From the NCBI GenBank assembly GCA_905147135.1, contig LR990052.1:1185501-1249500 (forward strand): a DNA stretch of 64,000 nt. The letters are read 5' to 3'. The stretch is from Blastobasis lacticolella. Lineage: Eukaryota > Arthropoda > Insecta > Lepidoptera > Blastobasidae. The notes beneath the pieces were generated by a model. The model made no database searches and was not told the DNA's origin. It saw only the letters and a list, made by a program, of their open reading frames with translations. Position 1 is the first letter of the stretch; each line of letters opens with the position of its first letter. The position numbers were made by a program, and so were the translations under genes. Shown piece by piece: positions 41,733-53,632 of this stretch.

Positions 41733-43172
41733 GAAAATTGTTTGGTTTTTACTCATACGATTTTAAATCAATATTTCGGAGATCGCTGCGATGCGATCGA
41801 GTGACGGTCCATCACATAACCTAACAACAGAAAAGTCGGATAACCCCCGACCTAGTTTACTTAAACTCAAATAATTTCTAAACTGCTGGCCCCATTTAGA
41901 TGAAACAAAGCTAAGAACCATCTCGATTAAACTGGCTTTCAAACAGAGAAAACCGCATCCTAATCGCTCCATCCGTTCGGAAGCAACAACGCCACATGCA
42001 GACAAAGCCATAGATACACACATACACAGATACACATGTAAAACTTATAACTACCCTCTATAAAAATTAAGGTTAAAAATATATCACAATACGATGAATC
42101 GATTCAACGCCATTTTTGGCGCTTCCTTACCGAGCCCTTGCCGGGCGCGGGTCGGCACGCGGAGGGTTAAGTCCTCACTCCTCGAATCGAGTGTGAAGAC
42201 GAATTCGCAATTGTAATTGGCACAGATTAATTACGCATTCAGTGGGCTCTGTTGGTACTGGAGTGGTGGAAAATACTGGGATAATGTTGTTTAGTGTATT
42301 TCAATATAAATACAGAAGAACTGTGAGAAACTACGATAATAATGACCGTGATGGAGGCGTTGGTTGCATATTCTACAGTATAGTTTCCACTTTCGCTATT
42401 GGCGGCATGTGAGTTCCAATTTATGACACATTCAGTAGATATTACCCAACACTGTCGCCCGCAATCGGTTTTCTTTTTCTACAGAAACGAATTTTGTTTA
42501 GGTGTAAAATGCGAAATAGGCGGTTTGCTAAGTAGACAAAATGAGAAATTGGCTATTTTCTAAGTAGACCTCGTGTTTCGAATAAGCTTTAGTGCAGTCG
42601 ACATAATTGTTAATTAAAAACGCAATTGCCAAACTTCTTAACGCCGAGCTGGGGAGGGACACGGTCAAACAATCCACCTGAAGAAAGTAGTTACCGTCAT
42701 CGATATCAACTGTCGGTTGTAGTACCTGAACCACTGTTATGCGAAGCTTTACACCAATTTCAACAGTGTAGTTTACGAGACCACCTACCAAGAAATCCAC
42801 GTAAACGCAACACATCCCGGTATAACAATATAAATAAACAACATTGACTCAGGCATACGTGAGTAAAGTGTTTGAGGTAGTCTGTCCATCGGCATGATAT
42901 ATTCAGCTGCATAGTTGTTTTGATGCGCACGATTTATGGTGATACAAAACAGTGCCACATCATATTTTAGGAGAAATAATTAGCTTAGATACTGGCGACC
43001 GATGTGGTGGGTGCAAACCTAACACACAATCCACACATAATCTTTGGTTTCATGGGTACACGGACGTGTACGTGTCAAACATGACATTAACAAAACTTAA
43101 GAGTATAAGTATTTTATTATTAAGGAACTCTAGACCCCGAACAGAAATAAAATTTATCATCTCATCTTAGTA
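41733..43172. other. Non-coding stretch
   Basis: A repeat-like segment 'aaccgcatcctaatcgctcc' to 'ggaagcaacaacgccac' near 41950-42000 resembles a common lepidopteran element end (recalled). The rest has no supported feature. Confidence 0.35.
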
Positions 43173-43423
43173 GAGCTCGTCTAATCTAAAATGCCGCGCC
43201 CCACTATCGCATTAACGCACACAAGCAAGTTTAAAATATGGACGCAATACATATACAAATGCCGTTGTAATTGGTCATTCAGTTGCCGGTGAAATTCAAA
43301 CGTAGGAGCACGCGTCGTTCATTGGCTCCCACACAGATGAAGTGTCGTTATCAATATTTGCACTCACACATCGAAATCAACTAACTAAGTAGTGGGGCGC
43401 GTCATTTTAGACTAGACGAGCTC
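43173..43423 (-). mobile_element. MITE-A (Tc1/mariner-type), copy 2
   Basis: 251 bp, the same length as copy 1 but inverted, flanked by TA at 43171-43172 and 43424-43425. The interior is near-identical, for example 'tggacgcaatacatatacaa' is the complement of copy 1. The small number of differences suggests both copies moved recently. Confidence 0.85.
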
Positions 43424-43489
43424 TATCTATCTACGTCTCAAGTTTGCTGATTTTCTAATTTCGTTACTAATTGTAATTGAATCGCATTT

Positions 43490-43610
43490 GCAGCTCAATG
43501 GCAGTTTTACGCGTTTGAATGGTATTTGAATCTGCTACAATTAAAAATACCGTTGAGATGCTATAGCGATCCAATTACAGTTCAATAGAGCCAAGCAAAT
43601 TAGCGGAGTC
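43490..43610. repeat. Copy related to the foldback element at 779-1551
   Basis: Contains 'gcagctcaatggcagtttta', 'gctatagcgatccaattaca' and 'caagcaaattagcgga', matching blocks of both arms of the 779-1551 element in a compact form. Confidence 0.45.
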
Positions 43611-44264
43611 GATGCCCATGTTAGCCGCGAGTGCCAGGAATCAAACCCGACACAGCCGGCCGGCATCAAATGACATATCTACAAACTTACCTATTTGTTT
43701 CATTTTTATTTCTTCGCAAAGGATGACTCAATCAAACGGGAATTACATTTCTACGTGAAACGAAACTGCTGAACATCAACTAGTTACCCCTATAAATATT
43801 ATTACAACGCATCAAACTTCAGTATAAAAACTTCGCCGCCGAAATAAATCTATCGGCAGGTAGCGCACTAGCGCCATCTATCAAATGGGCGGTGTACTAA
43901 GGTAACTCGTGTAATGTACGCTGGTGATTGATAGATGGCTCTGCGGTGCGCTTGCGCATAGGTGTTCCCCATGATTTAGTTTAGTAATAAACAGATGCGG
44001 TGAATTATTGCCCCCGTTTCAGTTTCGTAAGTGCTATCTATGGAGTGGTCGCAAGGTTTTCTCGTAATATTGATTTGGATCACAGATCTTTCAGCACCTA
44101 CATAACTATTTAGGTATAGCTTATTAATAAGTACCTACTTACTATTATTATAGGTAGGCGTAATAGCGTATAAGTTTGGCGCCATAGTACAACAAAATAT
44201 TTAGAATTGCATAGGTACTCAATCTGAAAATTACAATATTATTTTCTGGCTGGCATTCTTCTTT
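43611..44264. other. Non-coding stretch
   Basis: Nothing recognised apart from a short 'tagcgccatcta' motif near 43869. Confidence 0.35.
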
Positions 44265-44545
44265 TGTGCCGTGTGGTGTCCGGCAGAGTGCCGTGTGGTG
44301 TCCGGCAGAGTAGAATAGCACCAACCCCTTCCACTCATGGGTGTCGTACAAGGCGACTAATGTTTTCGAGGCAAAAGATCAAGAGTCTGCGTAGTCTGGA
44401 AAATGGGCAGCAGCATTTTCTATTGTTATATTTAAACACTGCGATCTCCAACCCGCCTGCCAAGCGTGGAGATTATGGCAATAACCTCCACTTTCGTGGG
44501 AGAGGCCATAAGTCCTGCAGTGGACTGTTACGGGCTGTGATGATG
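44265..44545 (+). mobile_element. R-SINE with duplicated head, 10-bp TSD
   Basis: 281 bp between attcttcttt at 44255-44264 and 44546-44555. The first 22 bases (tgccgtgtggtgtccggcag...) occur twice in direct tandem at 44266-44309. The remainder is standard head-A R-SINE with a (TGA)n tail. The 110-codon frame over it is not a gene. Confidence 0.8.
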
Positions 44546-44555
44546 ATTCTTCTTT

Positions 44556-46349
44556 CAGCTTTTTGGACCGAAATGTTGTTAATCTTTAGATTGTGACACT
44601 CGATGGGGCCATCATAACAATGTCTGTTCTTCCAAAATTAAAGGCCACGGCCGACGGTGATCACTTACCACCATCACATACCATCAAGTGACCTTTTCGT
44701 CTGCATCCCAAAAAAAATTCGATAACACTAATTTCTACCCAGCCCCTGTTAATATTCGGCTAACAAATTAAAGTTTAAAACGGACATGGATCCGAAGCTA
44801 GCCTTCAGGAAATTCGAGTTGGGGCCGTTGTGAGCGATTAGGGGGCCCGCGGGGGCCTTTCGTCAACTGGTCCTCTCCTGGGGGCCCGCGTCTGGCCCCA
44901 GTTTGAAGCGGGATAGTTTTAAAGTATACATATTTGAAATTTTGTTGCGCAAACTGTAATCGCATACTGGGAGTGAGGAGTCTTTGACGATGTTTTTAAA
45001 AAGGTTTTATACTAGTTATCATTTAGGTATATTATGATTTCGGCCATAAAAGCGATAAAGCTGGCTTGAATGGAGCGAAGTTCTATTTATTCTTCTTTTC
45101 GAAGACGATCGCATATGGGTGTTGATCTTTAACTTATTGGGATTGTTAAGTCACTAGGCTATATCGAGAAACCACAGTCGATAGACCATTCAGAGATTAG
45201 TGCTGATATACGGTTATAGTTACACGACAAAGTAATCGAAAATGAGCTTTTCGGTCACAGTACATTCGTAGTTATAATCATGAATATCCATTCAGTTCAA
45301 TAAAATATCTACAATTTTCTTGAAACATGCATTGGCACCAGCAAATATGTAAGCCAGCGCACAACTCCAACACTCAAACGCTAAGTCAACCTCAGGAGGA
45401 TATTTCCGCACACTATGGATTCGCGAAAGGCTATCGATCAACTCTAGCAGTAATATGAACCGATACCTAGTCGGGACTAAACGTAAACCCTCACGTGATG
45501 CAGGCAAATAAATTATCTGAGACCGGGATTGGCTACTTGCACCATCTTTGGATTGAAACGTGCTCTACTACAGGGTTCCCCGGCGGCGTGCCGCAAGGTG
45601 CCATATTGGGACCAAGTATTTTTTAAATAATTTTATCTGATCTGGCTGTGCGTAAGATGTCATCATCATCCCGTAATAATACAGCAGGACTGGCTAAGAT
45701 ATGCCTTACTATATAATATAATCCGTCATGAATCACTATAAAATTGAAGAAAATTCAAACAAAGCAAAAAATTCAAGATTTACACTAGATATTCGATGTA
45801 CCTAATTCCCGAGAGACACGTTTACTCTTTAGAATCGAGATTAAGTCAGGCAATCAAATCTAATCAGAATTAGCTTTATTTGTTCACGCAAAAGACAAAT
45901 CGTTTCAAGATTATTCTTGCCTTCGTTTAGGTTTAGTGATTTGGAAGTTGTTTTAAATAGTATTTGAATTAATAATAAAGGGACATATCTATCGACTATT
46001 TAACCAAGTAGAGCATCTTCCCTGCCACACCACGCTGCCTATGTCCGGATAATTTCCAAGGGGCAGAAACTTGCCGCTGAAATATTGGGGATGCTCGCGT
46101 CATGCTCGCACCGATCAGCTGACACACGAGTTGTTTATGAGGTAAAAAACTTGGGCAAGAATTTCAAGAGATAATTACCAGACTATGTCGTCTTCCGTAC
46201 GGGATACGGAAGTGGAACGGAGTGTAAACGGTTATACTGGGGCTGGACGTTCTTATAGACCAAATCGTCTCATAAAATACTGTAATAAGAGAATTATGTG
46301 TTAGAAGTATGTTTTATTGATGATTGATGAGACTACTATATAATAGGGG
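44556..46349. other. Non-coding stretch with one RT relic
   Basis: Includes G-rich palindromic runs around 44840-44890 (gggggcccgcgggggcc). The only coding trace is the RT motif at 45585-45650. Confidence 0.4.
45585..45650 (+). pseudogene. Short LINE RT motif relic
   Basis: Reads GVPQGAILGPSIF, a TAA stop, then IILSDLA. This is RT motif B and its follow-on, as in Jockey/CR1-group LINEs (GVPQGSxLGPxLFxxxxxDL). About 60 bp only, with a stop, so dead. Confidence 0.55.
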
Positions 46350-46351
46350 TA

Positions 46352-46617
46352 ATGCGCTTATTACACATTCCTAAATTCAGTGACTGAATTCAGAAACAAA
46401 AAGCGTGAGAGCAAATCAAAGTGAAATGTATTGCTCATAATATAAGGTCCATTTTTGTATCTCCGATTTTTGAAAAGCGGAGCGACCGCGACGCGTTACT
46501 GAATATAAGTGATACAAAATGGACCTTATTCTATGAGCTACATTCCACTTTGATTTTCTCTTACGCTTTTTGTTTCTGAATTCAGTCACTGGATTTAGGA
46601 ATGTGTAATACGCACAT
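46352..46617. mobile_element. Near-palindromic MITE (MITE-C)
   Basis: 266 bp between TA dinucleotides at 46350-46351 and 46618-46619. Long arms (about 110 bp each) pair almost fully: the left 'cacattcctaaat' and 'cagtgactgaattcagaaac' mirror the right 'gtttctgaattcagtcactg' and 'atttaggaatgtg'. The centre is about 'cgatttttgaaaagcggagc'. It has no ORF. Confidence 0.75.
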
Positions 46618-46621
46618 TAAG

Positions 46622-46660
46622 TAGATGTACGCGAATGAAGTCATGCCGGGTCCACTAGTT
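46622..46660 (+). mobile_element. Helitron-like 3' terminus, copy 2
   Basis: 'gtacgcgaatgaagtcatgc' and 'cgggtccactagtt' match 32949-32983 with the stem partly mutated. It lies 3-4 bp after MITE-C, so MITE-C probably inserted near a Helitron end. Confidence 0.4.
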
Positions 46661-48187
46661 GTCTATAAAGTCAACTACAAACAAATACGTACCTAATCCT
46701 ATAGCAACATAATCATACACATTCTACTATTTCCTGCCATTTTGGCGACACAGTTTCACCTTAAATTAAAAAAAAGAATTGATTGAAACGAATAACAACA
46801 TTGTGATAATATAATAATATGGCAAAAAATTACAACCCGGCCTCCTAAACTAGGAATAAATCCTGTATCTTTAGAGACAGTGTTATATGAAATGTGTACC
46901 TATACGAGCTAGTAATCCACACCCCATACACGTCCCCCATTAAAAAACGCCGACCCACCTGCGCAGCGTCCTTATTATTTAACATCTCAGCGCCGTCCGT
47001 CCCAACTCAGCCCGATATATCAACATTAGCACCGTCCCCCGTCCGGCGACCAGACATGTGGTGAGGAGGTAGGGAACTGGAAGCGGCTTGGGGATAAAAT
47101 GTAAGTAAAGCCATGGCCGACAACGCATTTGTAATCAGCGGTTTTATTTTTTTTATTAAATTAAACATTGAATACTTATGTAAGAATGCGCCCCAACGAA
47201 GACCACCACGCAAAGATTGCATGATCAGTCATGGCCCATATGCACTTAAATCCAGAGCCGTAAAATATTATCAAGAAAGAAAACTGTACCGATCAAGTCA
47301 CCGACCACCACGTATTATTTATACTTTGTAAAATTTAGGATGATGTCCATAGGCGGCGGTGAACAATTACCATCAGGTGATCGTTTGCCTTCGTCCCTCT
47401 TATTTATTTTTCATATTGTACTGCAGACATACGAGCAAGCGGGCCACCTAATGGAAAACGTTTACCGCTGCCTATGGACATCAGCGACACCACCCTCTAT
47501 TATATAAAACAAACCGACAGGTGTCGAAAACACTCCGACAAAATCTACATGCGCCTACTCAAACATTTCACTAGTGAACCGATTTTAATGAAGGCTTTGA
47601 GCCGACTCTTAACAACGAAAACCGCATCGAAATCAGACAGATGAGAGACTTAAAACCTACCTATATTTTTCTCGAGCATATTTTAACGAGGGTCGTGACT
47701 CATGGCACTCAATAGTCTCTAAGACCTACCCTTGTATGACATGTGCGTCAGTGCGGATACATTATCTCGAAATATAATCCACACACTATATCAAACAACA
47801 ACCCCCAAAACCGGCCACATCCACCCACTCTACATCCTCACCACACCCATGGGACGTCAAAAATGAAGATTTAGCCTCCCGCCGCGTCATACGTTAGCGG
47901 CTAATGAAAACACGCCGCGTGATGAAGCGGGGAAGGTCCTCGGTCTGCACTTTAAAGGACAGACTTGTTTAGTTCACTTTCGGGTTGGGGATGGACTTGT
48001 ATGGTTCACTTTTGGGTGTAGGGTTAATGTGTGGGGGAGACGTGGGCTTTTTTGTGCGGTTGCAAATGTTATTTCAATGGGTGCGTTGAATTTAGACGCG
48101 AGTGGTTTCTTGAAGTCTAAGGGCGCGATTTGGCGCGAACGCACCGTAAATGCGGCGAACGCACAAGCGGCCTATATGCAAGTTTTA
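46661..48187. other. Non-coding stretch with a tail-3 inverted pair
   Basis: At 47341-47400 (plus) and 47418-47495 (minus), two tail-3 ends face each other: 'catcaggtgatcgtttgcct' and 'gagcaagcgggccacctaat'. The rest has no supported feature. Confidence 0.4.
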
Positions 48188-48395
48188 GTTTTTTGCCTAG
48201 GGTGGCACTGATGTTGCGCGGCCACCGTCGTCCAGGACATCTGCAACCTAAGGGAAGCGGATGCGGTGCCGGTCTTTGAGGTACCTGTAGACAAGCCTTT
48301 TGAAGAACCCCATGTTATAGTGCACAGGACAATCTTGGAGGAGCTTACTCCACCATCTTGCATGTCTTCAACTGTTTCGTAAGGTGAAATGAAAC
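48188..48395 (-). pseudogene. LINE ORF C-terminus and 3' tail
   Basis: On the minus strand one phase encodes NMGFFKRLVYRYLKDRHRIRFP then a stop. The following 'ggttgcagatgtcctggacg' tail matches 39478-39575. The basic end is typical of LINE C-termini, and the catalytic domains are absent. The 122-codon frame covering it in another phase is not the true one. Confidence 0.45.
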
Positions 48396-48471
48396 GCGCC
48401 GTGAAGTCTGCGGCATTCGCGGCGTGTCCGGTCAAGAGCGCGAAATGTTGCGAACGCGTCGCGAACAGTAA

Positions 48472-48510
48472 GTTACAGCAAGTGCAACAGTAAGTTGCAC
48501 TTGCTGTAAC
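48472..48510. repeat. Perfect 17-bp hairpin, 5-nt loop
   Basis: Arms gttacagcaagtgcaac (48472-48488) and its exact complement (48494-48510) flank agtaa. It lies in a GC-rich, CpG-rich block that may be a decayed inverted-repeat element. Confidence 0.75.
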
Positions 48511-48615
48511 AGCGCACAAGCAGCGCTCGGCGCGGTGCATTCAGTATAATATATTTGGAGAACATTCGCGGCGCATTCGTGGTATCTTTTTTTTAATTAG
48601 ACTAGCCAGGCATTT

Positions 48616-48741
48616 AAGGCCTTGCCACATACAAAGCTCGGCGCGAGCGCGGTGCGATATTTGCTAGGCAACCATCGCGCGGCGCGAATATCGCACCGCG
48701 CTCGCGCCGCGCTCGCGCCGAGCTTTGTATGTGGCAAGGCC
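48616..48741. mobile_element. Long GC-rich hairpin, possible MITE
   Basis: Arms of about 45 bp run from 'aaggccttgccacatacaaa' and 'ggtgcgatatt' on the left to 'aatatcgcacc' and 'tttgtatgtggcaaggcctt' on the right. The right arm carries an 11-bp tandem duplication (gcgctcgcgcc), the only major asymmetry. Flanking ttaa-type sequence is seen on both sides, but a TSD is not certain. Confidence 0.65.
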
Positions 48742-48933
48742 TTTAATTGTCATCTTACCTGAGACAATAGAAAGAGTACGTACGGTCATGCTGCGGGTGC
48801 TGGTAGATCTTCACTCACTCTTAGGCGCTGACGTAATAGGAAATGGTCGTACGACCATGGTCATGCGACGGTCGGTTTTTGTCTCCTTTTGGTCGGGCGA
48901 TTGCCAATTAGGACAACGCCTTGGCTTCTTAGT

Positions 48934-49010
48934 CCCAGATGTCTGTCGAGCTAGGACTTCCGTAGACCAGAAAATGGGCAGCAGTGTTTTCTATTGCGTG
49001 TTGCTCAGCG
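48934..49010 (+). repeat. Partial R-SINE
   Basis: 'cttccgtagaccagaaaatg' and 'ggcagcagtgttttctattg' match the middle of R-SINE only. Confidence 0.45.
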
Positions 49011-49461
49011 AATAATCACTTAGGAAAATTATATTGACCCTACACCTGCACCACGCTCGAACTGTTACTAGTTGTTGCGATAATTAATTATTTTAGAATT
49101 ACATTTACAATTCGATTTTTCAACGCCGGGGCACCGTTATGATAAAGTGCCATAGTGCCATGATATGAGTGTCAATAGGCCACTGTGACGCTTGTATCTC
49201 GATGCCATATATTATGAAAGATTAGGAATGGTTATTGTGGAACTTTATTAATATATAGTGTTGTTTTATTCCCCAATTAAATGAACCCAAAAACCCTCAA
49301 AAGACACACAGGGCTGGAAATAAAACCCAATATTCGGAAATTACATATGTGGTTTGATTATCTTCAGTTTGACTAAGTTAAGTGAGACTTGTTTTCAGGT
49401 ATCATTTTGCGAAACGATAGTTAATGGGACGCAGCATAGTTTCCCATAGGACAGAGTCCAA
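49011..49461. other. Non-coding stretch, nothing recognised
   Basis: AT-rich DNA. Confidence 0.35.
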
Positions 49462-49690
49462 CCACCATTAACACCGTGACTTTTATATAATTTATTTTAC
49501 TACTGGCACGAGTACATCATACAACCGTCGTCGGTAAAAGCGGCAACTATCACCCTTAGCATTACGTAACTCGCCTACCACCGTTAATACCGAGAACTTT
49601 ATCTAATTTATTTTTCTACAGGTACGAGTACACCATACAACCGTCGTCGTCAAAAGCGTCAACTGTCGCCCATAACCTTACATAACTCCA
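49462..49690. repeat. Two-copy tandem duplication, 115-bp unit
   Basis: Units start at 49462 and 49577 with accaccRttaa. Both hold 'acgagtac', 'catacaaccgtcgtcg' and 'cataactc'-type blocks in the same order, at roughly 80-85% by eye. Confidence 0.7.
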
Positions 49691-51912
49691 AACCACAAAA
49701 CCACTACCCACACAATCGAAAACGGTCCGTTCCCGTTACCACATCGCGCAGAAACTATCCGCGCATTAGTCGCGTCGTTTTTTCGCTATCTTCCTTCATA
49801 AACAGGGATCAGCCGCCTTACCCTTTCGCCATAAATCTGGTGACCCCCCCTCCACCCCTCCGGGAACCCGCACCCCCCTCGAGGTGGTTTTGAATGGAGA
49901 TTGAGCCAATTAAAGTAATCGCCGTAACAGTCGGCGCCGCCTTGGATTAGTTCTGCGGGCAGCAGAGCTGTGGAGTGGAGTCGGGTGGGAAGGATTTTTT
50001 GAGTTTTGAGGGTAGGTGTGTTTTTTTGGGATTTTTATTTTATTGTGTTGTAATGAAATGGTAAAGTTAAGAGGTAGTTCTGGTTGTGAACTTGAGTATT
50101 TTTAAGTCGTAATAGGGAAAATATTGGGACACATTATTGTATGAATGAGTGAACTATTTATTATTATTTCTCAAATATCTAATAAACCTAATAACACATA
50201 TCCGGTGACGAATAGCTACACATAATACCTTCGACAAATTATAAATAATACATACAACAAACTAACAAACTAAAGCATGCAGCTAACAAACTAAATTAAA
50301 ATTATCCTTTTGGAAATAGAAAAATAAATATAAAATGAAATTGAGAATTATTCAATTTTCTTACCATATGTCGTGACTCGTGAATTACTGGTTCTAATCT
50401 TCATAATCAAGCCTTTCTCGGAGGAGCAATCTCTTGGTTAGCAGACGATAGAGAACAATCTAATATTACTAACTAGTCATAATACCAAATAAGATAAATT
50501 TAATTTAATGAATATTACACAAAAATAACCCCAATGGCGACTCCACGCCTCTCCACCCCCCAGGATTAGTATCATACAATACAAGCAACGACTGAATCCT
50601 TTTATTTATTGCTATTTATTGTTATTGCATTCGCTCCTCTCATTTCTCTCTAATATTGTCTTGGTATAAATTCCGCTTAACGTTTTCAGCTTGTTTTTAA
50701 TATTATTAAGATAATTAGCAGTTGCATTTCCTTATGCTTTTAGCAAATTAGTTTTCTCGGCTCCTTCTTTTAGTTTTTCGTCCGCTACTTTCATATCTTC
50801 TTTGGCATTGTCAAATGCGTCTTTCGAAAGCGTTTCGTCATTTGGTACGTGTTTATCCGCTTCTTCTGTCGTAATTAAGTTTTATGGGCCATTATGTAAT
50901 TGTTATTGGCGTTTTATTGTAATTTTTATTATTTGTCACTCACGAATTGGGACTTCTGGTATGGGAAATGCCGTGTTTGAAATTTGGGACACGATATTGT
51001 TATTCTGTGACACGGTCATGGTCAAGCAGTTTTGTAAGAACTATTTTTAGTGATCATAGCAGATAAACTCCCAGATAAATGTGTTGTGTTGTATCCACGA
51101 ATAAGATACGATGCTATAAAATATATTCTATCATTTAATATATACATCTTACAAACAGAATGACACGAAAACAAAAAAAAAAACAAAAAGTCAGAAAAAT
51201 ACATATGCAGTTTTTATCGTCGACCTTTACATTCTACAGCATGACCTAATCCCTGACCAAACTCTTCCCGCTTCCAACCAAAAAATCGTACCACAAAATT
51301 CCCATACTTCATCCCTACAACCCTACAACCCCGTCTCACCCACCCAGTACAGTATCCCACACAGGCGCTTGACGAAATATCACCCCGCCCAGATCCAAAC
51401 GTCGCAGCGATATTAAGAGCGTTGCGGCGGAGTAATTCAAATGATTAGGCAGATTTATGTTCGCCAGCGATATCGAACTTCACTCAGACTTTACTGTCTG
51501 CGGCAAAGAGTAGACGGCGCGCAGGGGGGACGTTCGAATTTGTGGAAGGCTAGATAAGGTGGTTGTGGTTCTTTTAACTTTATATTATAAACTATTATTT
51601 TTAATGAAATGTAATGAGTCTTACGAAACTTGAAATAAATGATATTTATTTATTAATTAAGTTGCCAATAATAATACGTTCGTGGTATTCACTATGTATA
51701 AGTTGTCACTAACAATAGGATAAAAGAATCAAATTCTGTGACTAACCCGATAATTGTGATAATTGATGTGCAGTTAAGTAAAAAGGTGGTCACGTCCCAA
51801 TGCCAAACTATTTGAATGACATTTATAATTGTTTTGACATTTAAAATTACCCATACATTTATACAGTTGTTTCCAATGAAGTACAAATTAAACTTAAATA
51901 ATATATTTAAGC
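49691..51912. other. Non-coding stretch, repeat-poor
   Basis: No gene or recognised repeat. A GC-rich block at 49720-49970 has 'aaagtaatcgccgtaacagt' and 'ggcgccgccttggattag' and may be part of single-copy DNA. Confidence 0.35.
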
Positions 51913-51989
51913 TTACACAAGCTTTGCTTACTTTGGGGCTAAATGGCGCTCAGTAAAATTCTCCAAGGAAATTTATTTATTTATTTATT
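51913..51989 (+). repeat. SINE-1 3' end only
   Basis: 'cacaagctttgcttactttg', 'gggctaaatggcgctcagta' and an (ATTT)n tail. Confidence 0.65.
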
Positions 51990-52585
51990 ATTTCGCCATG
52001 ATGTAAGTACAATAAAGCTGTAAGACCTGTGTAATCTAATGATTGCAATATATTTATTGACTATTGAACATAGGCCCAGTAAGTAATGTGAAAACGTGGA
52101 ATAAGTAATTGAAACTGAAGAACTGGGAAAATTCGACCCCTAATACATTTCAAGAACTTAATTCGTACTATACTAGTCCCTCTTTAGTGGGTGCAATAAT
52201 TATAAAGACAAGCACTACCCAAATTAGTGACCAGTTTTGTCTCCTCTGTCCCATCTGCCACGCAACCATCCAACTCTTTGGCACTCAGTGACTCCGTAAG
52301 ATATTCCAGAGTGTCCTACTACAGTAACTTACAACTTCGCCTAATAGTATTAAATCATGAATGTTCCATGAATAGTTATTGTGGTCTCCATTGTTTATTG
52401 CAAATTAATTCCGTTCGTATCGACTCGTAGCAAGTGGTTGTTTATAATAAACAAGTGGCAAACAGTTTTCGCCTAATGTAATTATAATTCGAGAATTGAC
52501 AGTGTGATATCCGGCAGAGTAGAATTCAGCACAGCACCCGATCACACCACCTGATGGAAAGCCTATTATATCTACGACTATGTTT

Positions 52586-52676
52586 CATGTCGATCTGAGT
52601 AGTTCAGGTGGGTAACATCTGCTACGCAGAGGTCCCGGGGTCGATTCCTGGCCGACGGAATTTTAATTTCTGTTAT
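52586..52676 (+). repeat. SINE-1 head only, decayed
   Basis: 'gatctgagtagttcaggtgg', then B-box-like 'gggtcgattcctggccga' and 'aatttctgttatgg'. The 3' half is missing. Confidence 0.55.
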
Positions 52677-52764
52677 GGAATCGTAGATGCTTTGTCACTT
52701 TGAGAATTATGATATTTTGGCTCTTACACAGGTAAGAGCCAATTGCAGGGTACAGACCCTGCAA

Positions 52765-52885
52765 TTGTGCTGGTTATCTTGTCAGATGGCAGGACTCTGT
52801 CAAGTCTGAGCAGTTCGCCTGGGCGAGTACAACCGCCTTATCTATTTCTGCCGCCAAGCAACAATGCTTGCATTGTTGTATTCTG
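52765..52885 (+). repeat. LINE 3'-end repeat (pairs with 13055-13170)
   Basis: 'caggactctgtcaagtctga', 'gccgccaagcaacaatgctt'. A related tail follows at 52965-53045. Confidence 0.5.
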
Positions 52886-53632
52886 GTATAAAGGTTAACG
52901 TAGTCAGCAAAATTACAGGCACGAGGTATTTCATCTTAGTCCTCACAGTGAAAACGCACCTGCAGTTTTACAATTTTGTTGGTTGCAACCTAATGCATGA
53001 ATCTTAGATGTTATTTATGGGCGACAGCTCAAATCACGTCTGTTCGTTTGTAGACACGTAGATAAAAAAAATGTGTAGCTTGGATCCAGAAATAGATATA
53101 GAAATAGTAAGCAGTATTTACCAATTCAAGTCTCAAGTACTCAGTCCTACTGCCGGCACATAAATTTGGTTTCAGCCCGATCTCCTCCCCCAATTCCATT
53201 TCCCCGATTATTTTATTAGAAAATTCTACTCAAAAAATTCCTACCATCCCAAAAACAAAGCCTTCGATCTCACGTTATAGCAAACACGGGATTAAAACCC
53301 ATAAAATACCCCGTTTCCCCGTGTATTACTTTCCACTCGTAGTACACAGAGGTGAAATATGTTACACCAAGTCCCATTTAATAATTTCCTGTAATAACAC
53401 CAGTATTTCACTAGGGTATAAACAGTAGATCATCCGACATAACATGCGTTTGCGTTGATTTACTCAACGACATTCTGCTGCGAGAGACTTTATTGTGTTC
53501 CCGATACGTTTGCTTTTTATCTCTTTTCGGGGTAGTCGATGCTACTTCTTTATTGTTTTAAGTATTGTAGAGCGGGCCCAGGGTTGCCTTGGTCATCACA
53601 GATTACCCCCAACTACTATAAATAAAAATAAT
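52886..53632. other. Non-coding stretch
   Basis: Contains only the LINE-tail scrap at 52965-53045 (ggttgcaacctaatgcatga, then gggcgacagctc). Confidence 0.35.

Noticed and set aside
48172..48540. 122-codon minus frame
   Set aside because: It mixes a LINE C-terminus read in the wrong phase with a hairpin arm, so it is not a gene.
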